Positions 18,351 to 27,529 are shown, numbered from the stretch's first letter. The stretch is DNA of 47,648 nt from an uncultured Nitrospira sp. (GCA_902500785.1 CABVRW010000021.1:9869-57516), one strand, 5' to 3'. The notes: a model not told the origin generated them from the letters alone. Translations and numbers: made by a program.

Positions 18351-18425
18351 TGGATCCTACCGTACGACCCCCTAGTGCCCTCATGTGCCGATGTGCGATA
18401 GGTACGCGACCCCTTTCGATCAACC

Positions 18426-19991
18426 ATGGATATGAGTACCTCAATGCGAAAAACATCATCTCTGTCGTGTCTGTCGTGCATGCACCGTGTACCCCTGCTT
18501 ATCGCGCTCTTGGCGACAATCCTTCTGATCCAGACGCCTCCCCCTATCCTGGCACAAAGCCTCGCGCAGGCCCCGGCTCCGCAGAGCCCACACTGGTCCC
18601 ATATCAATGTATTCGCCTATGCTCGATCGTTGTTTCTTGCGAATGTTTCCCCCGATGCCTACCAGTGGTACCTGTCCCATTTAGACGCGGTCGAGGTCCA
18701 TGGAAATGGACCGGCCATTCGCGCGAAAAATCCGACAGCCGAACTCTTCAGCTACCAGATGGACCTCACCGCGTTCACCAAGGATACCCTCGTGGGGGTT
18801 GCCGAAGAGGCCTTTCTCCACTTTTCTGAACCGACCACACTGACCTTCTATACGTTAGACCGCACGCAGGCCATTGGATCGGTGTCACTGCCCGGCTGTC
18901 CGAACGGAACACCGATCGTCCCCGCATGCCGTGTGCAAACCCACCTGTGGAACGACCGTCGTTTCGTGCTCAATCCACAATCTACGGCCTTCCAGACATG
19001 GAAAACAGGCGCGCTACTGGGAACGCTGAATGTGTATGGCTTTCCTATCGACACGAGCCGATTTCTCTGGATTGATGAACATGCGCCAGGATTCTCCTGG
19101 CCGCTCAGTTTCGGGTATCAAACGGTCGTGCAAACCGGCAGTGGTATCCGTGAATTTTCCGGTCGGCGCCCGGGGAATGTGGAGTTTGAAGCGGCTTACG
19201 CTGATGCGGTCGCCAACTGGTTAACGATTTTTTCCTCTCGAGCCATTCAAGCCGGGAAAAAGGTTCTGATCAATGCAAATGAAAACGCCTTGCATCCCTG
19301 GCTGCTGCCGCAGGTCAACGCCGTCCATGGGATGAGCACCGAAAGCAAACATCGCCCGGATGGATTTGCAGGACCTGCCGATTACGGAAACTATCTGAAT
19401 CTGGTCAGCGGATTGACGTCTGCCGGGGGGCTCGTGGACCTGCATGGGGTCTGGTGCTACACCGGACCGGCCGGATTCTCGGCGGGGAATTACGCCACGG
19501 CCGCCGGACGATACCGCATGTGGCGATTGGCCAGTTATTATCAGTTCAAGGAGCCTACGGGCAGTGCCGGGATGGTGTATTTCAATCCCGGATTCTGTTC
19601 GGACGAGACCCCGTCCACCGATCAGTGGACAAAGGACCAGAGTGAGTGGCTGCCGGCCTATCAAGTCGATGTGGGGACCCCGACCGGAACAACGACTCTC
19701 TATCAACAAGGCACAGCTGGATGCCCATATGAAATTTTTGGCCGAACCTATTCAAAAGCCCTCATACTGGTCCGCCCACAAGACTCTCCCACCTGCAAAG
19801 ATTACGGCGATGCATCAGCGGCCACGGTGACACTCCCGACCCCGGTCCAACTCTTGAGGGAAGACGGAACTCTTTCTCCACCCGTCACCACGGTGTCTGT
19901 GCGTAACGCGGAAGCCGTGATTGCCTACTATCCCCTCAATGTCGCGGATACAAGTGCCCCGGACGCGCCCAGAGGAGTGATCGTGCGGTAG
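18426..19991 (+). CDS. Secreted protein, putative TIM-barrel glycoside hydrolase-like
   Basis: 521 residues with an N-terminal signal peptide (hydrophobic stretch about 22-40, cleavage likely near ILAQS). The rest resembles hypothetical glycosyl-hydrolase-like TIM barrels (GHL15-type): HINVFAYARSLF early, FLWIDEHAPGF near 215, KKVLINANEN near 285, and VVAY-like strands. I cannot assign catalytic residues with confidence. It is an isolated plus-strand gene between minus-strand EPS operons, with a sigma-54-type element upstream. It may trim or release EPS outside the cytoplasm. The start could also be the in-frame ATGs at 18432 or 18447; no strong ribosome-binding site decides. Confidence 0.65.
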   Translation: MDMSTSMRKTSSLSCLSCMHRVPLLIALLATILLIQTPPPILAQSLAQAPAPQSPHWSHINVFAYARSLFLANVSPDAYQWYLSHLDAVEVHGNGPAIRAKNPTAELFSYQMDLTAFTKDTLVGVAEEAFLHFSEPTTLTFYTLDRTQAIGSVSLPGCPNGTPIVPACRVQTHLWNDRRFVLNPQSTAFQTWKTGALLGTLNVYGFPIDTSRFLWIDEHAPGFSWPLSFGYQTVVQTGSGIREFSGRRPGNVEFEAAYADAVANWLTIFSSRAIQAGKKVLINANENALHPWLLPQVNAVHGMSTESKHRPDGFAGPADYGNYLNLVSGLTSAGGLVDLHGVWCYTGPAGFSAGNYATAAGRYRMWRLASYYQFKEPTGSAGMVYFNPGFCSDETPSTDQWTKDQSEWLPAYQVDVGTPTGTTTLYQQGTAGCPYEIFGRTYSKALILVRPQDSPTCKDYGDASAATVTLPTPVQLLREDGTLSPPVTTVSVRNAEAVIAYYPLNVADTSAPDAPRGVIVR

Positions 19992-20041
19992 ATGCCCTTG
20001 GGCGTCCTGCATGTGCTTAGACCTGAGCGAGTTTCAATCGT

Positions 20042-20067
20042 CACAAAACCAGGGCTCACGCCGCCCT
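20042..20067 (-). terminator. Possible Rho-independent terminator after the beta-barrel gene
   Basis: Six nt after the stop at 20073 the minus strand carries AGGGC-GGCGTGA-GCCCT followed by GGTTTTG. The stem is five GC-rich pairs and the T-run is short, so termination may be modest. It lies in the convergent gap with the plus-strand gene. Confidence 0.45.
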
Positions 20068-20072
20068 CATGA

Positions 20073-21503
20073 TCAAAACATACCCTGTGCGGAGAGCATG
20101 GCCGTATTGGCCTGATACCTGAATTCGCGTGCGTTTGAACTTCGATCCTCAAACACATACTGCAGACCGATCCCCAGCCATTGAACGGCACGGTAGTTCA
20201 ACCCCACGGCGGCATTTTTTAGAGTATCGGTGCGCGCAGTAGTGGCCGCGGTGGTCCCGGACTGGCTGGAGAAGGCATCCTTCTCATACCCAAGGTTAGT
20301 CGTTAACTCCATACGCATTCCAAGCGGATACGCGGTCGAAAGATTGACTCCTGTGGCCGTAAAATAGGCCGTCCCAGCTACCACGGTCTGCTGGATGGTG
20401 CGGTAGGGCTGCACGGTGATGTGAAGATTGGCCACCGGGCTCCACCGGAGCTTCCCCATCATGAATAGGTTGTCGTACGAGTCCTGATCTCGCCGGAACA
20501 GGCTCAGAACCGGGCCTTGCTGATCAACGGCGGCGCGGGTAAAGCGCAAGTGCTGATAGCCCACCAGAAATTCTCCGCTGGCATTGCCGGTCATCTCCCA
20601 CCTCGCGCCGGTGCTGGCGGTGTAGATGGTGTTGTCCAAATTTTTATTGTCGTCATAACTTTCTTGTCGCACACTGAAATCGAGCAGGAACGAGGTGTTG
20701 GGGAGCGCCTTAGCCGCCAACGTCAACCCGAGGTAGTTACTCAGCCGGTCACGAATCGGCGCCTGGCCGTTGTTCAGATAATGCCACCGCACCGACTGCA
20801 CATTTACTGTTGTCCCCATCACGCCCCCTTCATACTGGGCTCGACCAATGAAGCTGGTGGCGGACCATTTGTTTAGCTCAGGCGTTTGGAGGTCGAGCGC
20901 CGATCCACGAGGGTCGTGGCCCATTTTCTGTTCGCCCTGGAGGTCGATCTTGAGTCCACTCGCCAAATCCAGCCTCGTCGCCCCCGTGATAGTTTGATCC
21001 TGAACGTTGTTGGACGGTGTGCGGTGAAAAAACTGCAAATTGCTGGTGTAGTCCATGACAAAGAGATGGCGAGCTCCAAACGGCAATTGCGCCTGGAGTC
21101 CGGGTGCAAGGGTGGTGAAAAAATCGCTCCGTTTGTTCGTGGTACGTAACACATTGTCCGTATACATCTCCGCGACACCGACATGCGGATGAAGAGAGAA
21201 CGGCCCCGCCTTGACGCCAGCCTCCTCCACGACACGCATAAAATTTCCGGGATAGAGCTGATACATTCCTGTATAGGGGAAGGTCGGTGTCTGGTACAGC
21301 GCACCGAGGATGCCGGGGTTGGCAAACTGAGACAGCCACAGATACCCTTGGCCGCCGAAGGTGGCCGTGCCGGTTCCCGGTGCGATGACGACATTCGTCT
21401 GCTGTGACAGAGCGGCAGGTGGAAGAATCCACATCAGACCTAAGAGCACCCAGAGAAGCACGGGCATTCGACAAGCGGAATGATGGACATCGCATCCTGG
21501 CAT
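20073..21503 (-). CDS. Outer-membrane beta-barrel protein of the EPS export type
   Basis: About 476 residues with a signal peptide (LLWVLLGLMWILPPAALSQQ) and a C-terminal half made of alternating amphipathic strands, ending in Phe (SAQGMF) as outer-membrane barrels do. The element YTDNVLRTTNKRSDFFTTLAPGL closely parallels YTDNVFFTPQNRGSDYITKISPGL of the barrel encoded at 31247-32620, so both belong to the same PEP-CTERM/EPS-associated barrel family. It presumably helps EPS cross or anchor to the outer membrane. The start is uncertain (ATG 21503 or 21467; a TTG at 21569 lies 7 nt after the upstream stop). It follows the OrfA-like gene directly. Confidence 0.82.
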   Translation of the reverse strand: MPGCDVHHSACRMPVLLWVLLGLMWILPPAALSQQTNVVIAPGTGTATFGGQGYLWLSQFANPGILGALYQTPTFPYTGMYQLYPGNFMRVVEEAGVKAGPFSLHPHVGVAEMYTDNVLRTTNKRSDFFTTLAPGLQAQLPFGARHLFVMDYTSNLQFFHRTPSNNVQDQTITGATRLDLASGLKIDLQGEQKMGHDPRGSALDLQTPELNKWSATSFIGRAQYEGGVMGTTVNVQSVRWHYLNNGQAPIRDRLSNYLGLTLAAKALPNTSFLLDFSVRQESYDDNKNLDNTIYTASTGARWEMTGNASGEFLVGYQHLRFTRAAVDQQGPVLSLFRRDQDSYDNLFMMGKLRWSPVANLHITVQPYRTIQQTVVAGTAYFTATGVNLSTAYPLGMRMELTTNLGYEKDAFSSQSGTTAATTARTDTLKNAAVGLNYRAVQWLGIGLQYVFEDRSSNAREFRYQANTAMLSAQGMF

Positions 21504-21576
21504 AGTGGCGCTGTTCACGAATTGCGTCCATTGGGCTTCATCTCGGACACAATCTGATCGAATCCTCAAAAATCAT

Positions 21577-21873
21577 CTAGCAGGCTGAACTGACTTCCTT
21601 CACAAGCGCCACTCTCAACGCATTGAAATCGAGGAGGAGCTCCGATACTTGCCGTTTCAGTTGCCCATTCTCCATCTCGAGTTCTCGTAACCGCTTGCCC
21701 TGTAGAGCGTGCTCATGCGCTCGAGCCTTGGCACGCCATCGGTAAAATGTCGATCGTGAGATGCCCTGCTGACGACAGACCGTCTGGATCGTATTCTGAC
21801 CACGCACTGCTCTCAGAATCTCCTTGATTTGCTCGTCTGTAAACGAGGATTTAGTCACGGACAGTCCTTGCAT
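21577..21873 (-). CDS. Stand-alone IS3 OrfA-like helix-turn-helix protein
   Basis: 98 residues with the HTH_Tnp_1/OrfA layout: a helix-turn-helix (about 10-48, containing VCRQQGISRSTFYRWRAKAR) and a leucine-zipper-like coil (LRELEMENGQLKRQVSELLLD, about 62-82). No OrfB transposase, terminal inverted repeats or A6G slippery sequence is present, and the next gene follows within a few tens of bases. It therefore looks like a domesticated DNA-binding protein or a lone relic, not a working insertion sequence. A paralogue with a matching C-terminus (ALVxxxxSxC) lies at 46969-47244 at the head of the other EPS operon. A regulatory role is my inference. Confidence 0.75.
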   Translation of the reverse strand: MQGLSVTKSSFTDEQIKEILRAVRGQNTIQTVCRQQGISRSTFYRWRAKARAHEHALQGKRLRELEMENGQLKRQVSELLLDFNALRVALVKEVSSAC

Positions 21874-21938
21874 CTCGTTTGATGAACATCTAGACGGCGT
21901 GGCGGCCCAGGAGGAGGGCGAGAGTCGAAAACGATGCT

Positions 21939-22487
21939 CTATTTAAGGGGAACTACCTCGTCGGCTCGTATGTGGATTGCGGCGGCTTGCTGAATCAGGT
22001 TCACACGTACCACGATCATGTGATGTCCGTCTCGACGCACAAACTGTCCCCGCAGCCCGATCAAGGGACCCTTCACGACTTCCACCCAGGTCCCTTCGGC
22101 ATAGTAATCATGATGCTCCACGAGACGTTCGCTCGCAGAGAGTGCTCTGATCGCGTCTAACTCAGCGAGAGGAATAGCCTCAGGAGCCCTGGCGCCCACA
22201 ATCCCCGCGACACCAGGGAGTTGCAGGATCATCCGACGGTTGTTCAGGGAGAAATGTGCGAAACAGTAGCCGACAAAGAGCGGCAGTTCCGTCAGGACTT
22301 TGCGGTCCGACCACTGGCGCAGCTCTCTGGTCAATGGAAGAACAGGCTCGATGCCGATACCGAACAGGCGCTCGTACACCTTTTTTTCCTGACGCGACCT
22401 GGTTCTGATGGCGTACCACTGCAGGTCGGTCTCAAGAGCGAGAGGACGCGAGGGAGCGGAAGAGTCTGAATGAACATCCATTGACAT
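21939..22487 (-). CDS. NusG/RfaH-like transcription antiterminator (specialised NusG paralogue)
   Basis: 182 residues. An N-terminal NGN domain (about 23-105) has WYAIRTRSRQEKKVYERL and LPLFVGYCFAHF. The C-terminal KOW domain follows (about 132-180, VEVVKGPLIGLRGQFVRRDG). Specialised NusG paralogues (RfaH, LoaP, UpxY) bind elongating RNA polymerase and keep it transcribing through long polysaccharide operons. Gene position upstream of the EPS genes fits that role. Start ATG 22487 gives about 22 residues before the NGN fold; an ATG at 22544 is possible but lacks a ribosome-binding site. The target operon cannot be read from the sequence. Confidence 0.9.
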   Translation of the reverse strand: MSMDVHSDSSAPSRPLALETDLQWYAIRTRSRQEKKVYERLFGIGIEPVLPLTRELRQWSDRKVLTELPLFVGYCFAHFSLNNRRMILQLPGVAGIVGARAPEAIPLAELDAIRALSASERLVEHHDYYAEGTWVEVVKGPLIGLRGQFVRRDGHHMIVVRVNLIQQAAAIHIRADEVVPLK

Positions 22488-22554
22488 AGCTTCGCCCCGT
22501 GAGTCCCACTGAGTAAGCGCCGGTTCTACAAGAATCCGTGCCATACAACATCGG

Positions 22555-22570
22555 ACAATGGTGCCATTGT
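22555..22570. promoter_or_regulatory. Perfect inverted repeat, possible operator for the NusG-like gene
   Basis: ACAATGG-TG-CCATTGT: 7-bp arms with a 2-bp centre, 68 bp upstream of ATG 22487. The short centre suits a dimeric DNA-binding protein better than an RNA hairpin. The binding protein is unknown. Confidence 0.45.
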
Positions 22571-22896
22571 TCTGCGTCCCGTATTAATTCGTATAGTACA
22601 TTTGTGCTGGGCAGGGTGCCCGACAGATGAGAGTGGCTGTGGAAACGCTCGATCACGGCTCAACCGCACGTTCAGGCAAGAAAGACGGACCTGCAGGAAA
22701 GACGAAAAAAGGAGAACCTGCACGGCGTGATATGACCTCCAGAACGGCAGTCCTGGAATAGGATGATCCTCCGTTACTGTTATGTATCGGATGGTCTCAC
22801 CGGCATTCTGTTCAAGAATGTGCCTCGACCTACCATCCTCTCACGGCATAAGACGCCGTTTCCCTCGATTTCCGAGCTGCAACTCAGTTCCCTACA

Positions 22897-22911
22897 TGGT
22901 ACGGTCCTTGC
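22897..22911 (+). promoter_or_regulatory. Sigma-54-type promoter of the GH26-like gene
   Basis: TGGTACGGTCCTTGC matches TGGCACG-N4-TTGC with a single change (C to T) and correct GG-N10-GC spacing. The predicted transcript start is near 22923, 23 nt before ATG 22946, with CGGAGG as ribosome-binding site in between. Arrangement and match make this a good candidate. Confidence 0.68.
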
Positions 22912-22945
22912 CTAATACCGGGAGCTGATACTCGGAGGCTCCATC

Positions 22946-24346
22946 ATGACAACACTCTGTATGAAACATCTGGCCGTTGTCCTCACACTCAGTTTCGTGA
23001 CTGGAATCTGGTTGTCGGTCAGCTTACCCACGCCGGTGGAAGCGCAATCATGGAACAATCGGAAACGGCAGCAGCAAATACAGAAAGTTCCTGTCCCTTC
23101 AACTCAGACCACGCCAGTGAGAGATTATTCGCTGCTGAAGATTGTCCCGCCTCCCACAGGAGGGCTGTACCTAGGACAATACGAGTGGGTTCAGAACGAC
23201 ATCACGACCTTCGAATCGGCAAGCGGGCGCAAAACCGCCCTCTGGTCAAAGTATCGAGGATCGTGGGCCAACGGATACGACGCGGCGGGACAGCCACATT
23301 TCGATGTGCAGGCGGGCAACCTGGCGTGGCAGGAAGGGAAAGTGATTGTTGTTCAGGCCTACAACACACACCCCGCTCCCGGCGAATCGGAAGCGCCGCA
23401 GGGATTCACGGTCGATAAACTGCTCAACGGAGTGTACGACACGGAACTTCGCCGATTCGCCGCTGAGCTCAGGCAGTATGGAAAGCCGGTGTTTTTCATA
23501 GCGGGACGGGAACCCAACGGGGTCGGAGCGGACTACTTCGGCGGCTTCGGACCGAGTGGAGACAAATCATTACAATGGGCCATTGAAAACAAACGTGGCT
23601 TTGCGGAGTTCCATCCTTCCACGCTTCCCTACAGCTCGCTCTACAGCGACATGGGAACTCCTTACATCTGCGACGGGGTGGAACGCCTCAAAGCGGCACA
23701 GCGTTATTACTATGATTTCTTTGTCCGACGAGAAGGTCTCAAATTCCTCACGTTTGACACCATGGGATGGTCCGTGAACCAAGTGAATCAGATCGAATAC
23801 GATGTCAACGACCTTCCCTCGTCGATCGATAAGACCTACGCCCGGCAACTCCTCCAGAGTTGCCACTCATTCGCCAACTTTTATCCTGGCGATCAATATG
23901 TGGACTGGGTCAGCCTCAATTTTTATATGATCGACTACTATGCGAAGGACTGGCCCGGGCTGACCCAGGACCATGTCATCCCCATCGACGATCACTTTGC
24001 CGCCCTGGATGCAGTAATGCGCGAAGTGTACACAGCGGCACCGACCAAACCGGTGTTCTTCATGGAATTGGGCTTTGCAGATGGAATGCTGAAGAATTCG
24101 AGCTGGGCGGCGCAGAAAATCGCCGCAGGCCTGCCGCGCATCATCTCAGGATATCCGCAAGTCCATGGCTTTGCCATGTGGTCGGCACATCCGTCCTGGA
24201 TGATTCCCGGAATCTTCCCCTATGACTGCTTGATCCGTCCCGGAACACAACAGGGCGCGGCCCTGAAAAACGCCGTCATGACGAACACCTCCGCGCTCCT
24301 CTCGTGCGTATATCTGTCCGATGGAAAGCTACATCCGAACTGCTGA
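22946..24346 (+). CDS. Secreted GH26-like glycosidase
   Basis: 466 residues with a signal peptide (VVLTLSFVTGIWLSVSLP, cleavage near VEAQS) and a GH26-like TIM barrel. GGLYLGQYEW (72-81) opens the barrel. Candidate acid/base Glu189 lies in FFIAGREPNG and candidate nucleophile Glu374 in VFFMELGFADG; YPGDQYVDWVSLNFYMID (313-330) is a typical GH26 strand region. GH26 enzymes cleave beta-mannans and related polymers. Here it may process the EPS made by the flanking loci. Isolated plus-strand gene, strong ribosome-binding site, sigma-54-type promoter. A relative lies at 40780-42054. Exact substrate unknown. Confidence 0.75.
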   Translation: MTTLCMKHLAVVLTLSFVTGIWLSVSLPTPVEAQSWNNRKRQQQIQKVPVPSTQTTPVRDYSLLKIVPPPTGGLYLGQYEWVQNDITTFESASGRKTALWSKYRGSWANGYDAAGQPHFDVQAGNLAWQEGKVIVVQAYNTHPAPGESEAPQGFTVDKLLNGVYDTELRRFAAELRQYGKPVFFIAGREPNGVGADYFGGFGPSGDKSLQWAIENKRGFAEFHPSTLPYSSLYSDMGTPYICDGVERLKAAQRYYYDFFVRREGLKFLTFDTMGWSVNQVNQIEYDVNDLPSSIDKTYARQLLQSCHSFANFYPGDQYVDWVSLNFYMIDYYAKDWPGLTQDHVIPIDDHFAALDAVMREVYTAAPTKPVFFMELGFADGMLKNSSWAAQKIAAGLPRIISGYPQVHGFAMWSAHPSWMIPGIFPYDCLIRPGTQQGAALKNAVMTNTSALLSCVYLSDGKLHPNC

Positions 24347-24407
24347 ACTGGGAGAGGTTCCGCGCATGGCGCCGTGACATCGGCAGGACAGGACATCGCA
24401 CCGGCGA

Positions 24408-25367
24408 TCAAAACGCGACTTCCCGGACGGTCTTCCGATTCGCTCGAAACCAGGAGACGGTCTTTTGAATGCCCTCGACACATACCGTCGCGGCTTCAAA
24501 CCCGAACAATTGTGTGGCTCGACTCACTTCCAGGCAGCGGCGCGGCTGCCCATTCGGCTTCGCCGTATCCCAGACGATCTCGCCGGTGAACCCTACGGCA
24601 GCGGCGATCATATGAGCCAGCGCCTGAATCGTAATCTCCTGCCCGGTCCCGATATTAACCGGCTCATTCCCATTGTAATGCTCGGCGGCAAGCAGAATGG
24701 CTCGAGCCGCATCATCCACGTAGAGGAACTCTCGAGACGGTGTGCCGTCTCCCCACAACACCACTCGACTGTCGCCTCGGTCCGTCGCTTCCACGCATTT
24801 TCTGATCAAGGCCGGAATCACATGGGACGTCCGCATGTCGAAGTTGTCTCCAGGACCATACAAGTTCACCGGAAATAGGACGACGGCGTTGAATCCATAC
24901 TGTTGCCGATAGGCCTGCGCTTGGACCAGCATCATCTTCTTGGCCAAACCATAGGGGGCGTTGGTCTCTTCCGGATACCCCGTCCAGAGATCCTCCTCAC
25001 GAAAAGGCACCGGCGTGTACTTGGGATAGGCGCAGATCGTGGCCAACGCGACAAACTTCTCCAGACCTCTTTGGCGACCGACCTCCATCAGCTGAGTTCC
25101 CATCATGAGATTGTCGTAAAAAAACTGCCCCGCATGGGTTTGATTCGCCCCGATCCCACCCACACGGGCGGCCAAATGCAGCACCAAATCTGGGTTTGCG
25201 TCCGCATACAGTCGCTTGACGGCACCCATGTCCACAAGATCATAGTCGCGGCTCCGCGGGACCACGATGTCACGACAGCCCTGCTTCCGAAGCTGCGTCA
25301 CCACCACTGACCCTAAAAACCCTGCCCCACCCGTCACCACAACTCGCTTGTCCGTCCAATACGACAT
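24408..25367 (-). CDS. fcl: GDP-L-fucose synthase
   Basis: Epimerises and reduces GDP-4-keto-6-deoxymannose (made by the adjacent gmd product) to GDP-L-fucose, using NADPH. 319 residues, extended SDR fold: GGAGFLGS (13-20), catalytic Tyr139-x3-Lys143 in PYGLAKK, Cys112 in ICAYPK, and NLYGPGDNF plus [10 protein letters not shown], all typical of the family. The residue matching the E. coli catalytic Ser107 is Thr110, a common variant. ATG 25367 begins 2 nt after the gmd stop. It is the last gene of locus B. Confidence 0.93.
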   Translation of the reverse strand: MSYWTDKRVVVTGGAGFLGSVVVTQLRKQGCRDIVVPRSRDYDLVDMGAVKRLYADANPDLVLHLAARVGGIGANQTHAGQFFYDNLMMGTQLMEVGRQRGLEKFVALATICAYPKYTPVPFREEDLWTGYPEETNAPYGLAKKMMLVQAQAYRQQYGFNAVVLFPVNLYGPGDNFDMRTSHVIPALIRKCVEATDRGDSRVVLWGDGTPSREFLYVDDAARAILLAAEHYNGNEPVNIGTGQEITIQALAHMIAAAVGFTGEIVWDTAKPNGQPRRCLEVSRATQLFGFEAATVCVEGIQKTVSWFRANRKTVREVAF

Positions 25368-25369
25368 GA

Positions 25370-26377
25370 TCAGCATGCCCCCCTGGTGCCGTTCAGAATG
25401 CCTCGTTCGGCGCGTAGATCGCCCTCGACCATCATCACGATGAGCTCCTGAAACGACACCTTCGGCTCCCAGCCCAAGACCCGTTTCGCCTTCGTGGCAT
25501 CCCCGATCAGCAGCTCGACCTCCGTGGGTCGATAATAACGCGGGTCGATCTTCACGTATTGCTTCCAATCCAAGTCGAGGTAACTGAAGGTACGGTCGAG
25601 AAACTCCCGCACCGTATGTGTTTCGCCTGTCGCGATCACATAATCATCCGGTTGATCCGCTTGCAACATCATCCACATCGCCTGCACGTAATCTCCGGCA
25701 AATCCCCAATCGCGCTTGGCGTCGAGGTTTCCAAGATATAGCTCCTGCTGCACCCCCAGCTTGATTCGTGCCGCCGCGCGCGTAATTTTCCGGGTGACAA
25801 AGGTCTCACCTCGCCGAGGTGATTCATGGTTGAAGAGAATACCGCTGCAGGCGAACAGATTGTACGCCTCGCGATAGTTGACCGTAATCCAGTGCGCATA
25901 GACCTTGGCGGCGCCATAGGGGCTGCGCGGATAAAACGGTGTGCTCTCCCGTTGTGGAATCTCCTGCACCTTACCGAACATCTCGCTGGAGGAAGCCTGA
26001 TAAAACTTGGGCTGAATGTCGGATTCCCGAATCGCTTCCAACAGGCGGACGGTCCCCAGTGCCGTCACCTCCGCGGTATATTCGGGCACATCGAAACTCA
26101 CACGTACATGGCTCTGAGCCCCCAGGTTGTAGATCTCATCCGGCTGAATCGTACGCAAAATCTTATTGAGCGAACTGGCGTCGTTGAGGTCCCCATACAC
26201 CAGCCGCAGTCTCGGTTCGGCAACATGCGGATCTTGATAGATCGCATCGATACGGCCGGTATTGAACGAGCTGGACCGACGGATAATGCCATGAACCTCA
26301 TACCCCTTCGCCAACAATAACTCTGCGAGATACGACCCATCCTGCCCGCTGATGCCGGTAATCAATGCCTTTTTCAC
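25370..26377 (-). CDS. gmd: GDP-mannose 4,6-dehydratase
   Basis: Converts GDP-D-mannose to GDP-4-keto-6-deoxy-D-mannose, first committed step to GDP-L-fucose or GDP-rhamnose. 335 residues with the Gmd N-terminus [26 protein letters not shown], the active-site ASSSEMFGK (128-136) and Tyr154-x3-Lys158 in SPYGAAK, and [17 protein letters not shown]. All diagnostic Gmd blocks are intact. Followed directly by fcl, so locus B polymer probably contains fucose or a derivative. About 110 bp separate it from the upstream epimerase gene. Confidence 0.96.
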   Translation of the reverse strand: MKKALITGISGQDGSYLAELLLAKGYEVHGIIRRSSSFNTGRIDAIYQDPHVAEPRLRLVYGDLNDASSLNKILRTIQPDEIYNLGAQSHVRVSFDVPEYTAEVTALGTVRLLEAIRESDIQPKFYQASSSEMFGKVQEIPQRESTPFYPRSPYGAAKVYAHWITVNYREAYNLFACSGILFNHESPRRGETFVTRKITRAAARIKLGVQQELYLGNLDAKRDWGFAGDYVQAMWMMLQADQPDDYVIATGETHTVREFLDRTFSYLDLDWKQYVKIDPRYYRPTEVELLIGDATKAKRVLGWEPKVSFQELIVMMVEGDLRAERGILNGTRGAC

Positions 26378-26485
26378 GATGTTGCCTCACTTCGTTGTTA
26401 CAACTGGGATACTCGGACCCATCCGGCCCGGCTCATCACACATTCATCTGCGCGCGCGGGATCGACTGAGCAAAAACCAGCTGCC

Positions 26486-27499
26486 TCATCCTCGCCCGAT
26501 GGCTTGCAACACCTGCCGTTCGCACCAGGCATAGGTTCGTTCAAGCCCTTCCTGAATACTGGTCTCGGGCGACCAATCGAGGATGTCGCGCGCCCTGCTC
26601 CAATCGGCGGCCCGGTCGACATCGCCTTCGGGCTTACTGGTGTCGAACCGAATCTTGATCTGCTTTCCTGAAATTGCACAGACCCGCTCCGCGATCTCCT
26701 TGATCGAGGTGCTGTAATCTGGTCCGATCTGAATGACACCCTGATTCATACCCTTCGTAGCCACCGTCACCAACGCGTCGACGATATCACTCACGAACAC
26801 GAAGGCCCGACGTTGCTTTCCGGACCCCCACACCACAAATTCCTCGTCCGGATGCCGCACCGCCTTGCGGATCAGCGACGGAATGACCTGTGATTTCTCG
26901 GGGGACATTTCACAATGCGGCCCATAGACGTTGTGGAACCGGAGAATCCCGATATCCAACAACTTCTCTTTACGGGCCAAATCACATCCCATCTCCCCCA
27001 TCAGCTTGCTCCACCCATAGGATGATTCAGGTGACGCCGGATACACATCGTCTTCCTTGAACGGGGGCGGGTTCAATTTGCTTTGGCGTTCGGCCGGGTA
27101 ACTGCAGGCGGTCCCCACATACACGTAGGAGGACACCTTGCTGGCAATGGCCGCCCGCAGCATATTGGAATCGATGATCAGGTTCGTGTTGAAGAGCGAG
27201 AATTGGTTCCCAAACACATAGTTGATGCCGGCGACCACGTCGGCCAGGTGATAGACGATGTCCTGCCCCTCCGTCGCACGCTCGCAGTTCCGATAGTCGC
27301 ACAGATCCAGCTCCAGAAACCGGCGATCCAAGTCGATCACCGGCGCCCCATTTTCACCGAGCAGATTCGACTTCTTCCCGCGCCACAGATTGTCCGCCAC
27401 GGTCACCTGCGCGCCCGCGGCGGCGAGACGCGCCACGAGATGGGAGCCGATCTGACCGGCGCCTCCGGTGACGAGCACACGTTTGTTCTTCCAATACAT
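26486..27499 (-). CDS. NDP-sugar epimerase/dehydratase (extended SDR, possibly GDP-mannose 3,5-epimerase-like)
   Basis: 337 residues with NAD-binding TGGAGQIGS (11-19), active-site TACSYPAE (130-137) and Tyr161-x3-Lys165 in SSYGWSKLMGE. The Cys-containing ACSYP and the PASPESSYG context resemble GDP-mannose 3,5-epimerases, which would fit next to gmd-fcl, but UDP-sugar epimerase is also possible. Start ATG 27499 is favoured by AAGGGGAT at good spacing; an ATG six codons upstream lacks one. Confidence 0.85.
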   Translation of the reverse strand: MYWKNKRVLVTGGAGQIGSHLVARLAAAGAQVTVADNLWRGKKSNLLGENGAPVIDLDRRFLELDLCDYRNCERATEGQDIVYHLADVVAGINYVFGNQFSLFNTNLIIDSNMLRAAIASKVSSYVYVGTACSYPAERQSKLNPPPFKEDDVYPASPESSYGWSKLMGEMGCDLARKEKLLDIGILRFHNVYGPHCEMSPEKSQVIPSLIRKAVRHPDEEFVVWGSGKQRRAFVFVSDIVDALVTVATKGMNQGVIQIGPDYSTSIKEIAERVCAISGKQIKIRFDTSKPEGDVDRAADWSRARDILDWSPETSIQEGLERTYAWCERQVLQAIGRG

Positions 27500-27529
27500 A
27501 GTGATCCCCTTTCCCACAGAAATAACTAC

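Larger units (their letters stand above)
18031..18425. other. Divergent intergenic region between locus A and the plus-strand glycosidase-like gene
   Basis: About 395 bp without a convincing gene. It contains the two candidate sigma-54-type promoters listed separately. It also has an inverted repeat GGCCC/GGGCC at 18191-18211 and a compact CCTTC/GAAGG dyad near 18149. No T-rich terminator was found. The region probably holds regulatory sites for both directions. Confidence 0.6.
22488..22945. other. Divergent intergenic region between the NusG-like and GH26-like genes
   Basis: About 458 bp without a convincing gene. It holds a perfect dyad at 22555-22570, a second dyad GGGCA-GGG-TGCCC at 22609-22621, an AT-rich patch (22581-22600) that could be a minus-strand promoter, and the plus-strand sigma-54-type promoter at 22897. 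Confidence 0.6.

Noticed and set aside
21577-21873. Active IS3-family insertion sequence
   Set aside because: Only an OrfA-like frame; no OrfB, no A6G frameshift site, no terminal inverted repeats or target duplications seen, and a beta-barrel gene follows at once.
22529-22546. Minus-strand TGGCACGGATTCTTGT as a sigma-54 promoter for the NusG-like gene
   Set aside because: Spacing between boxes is off by one and the invariant GC of the -12 box is missing.
24395-24408. ATCGC/GCGAT dyad at the end of fcl as a terminator
   Set aside because: Short stem, no T-run on either strand, and it overlaps the stop codon.
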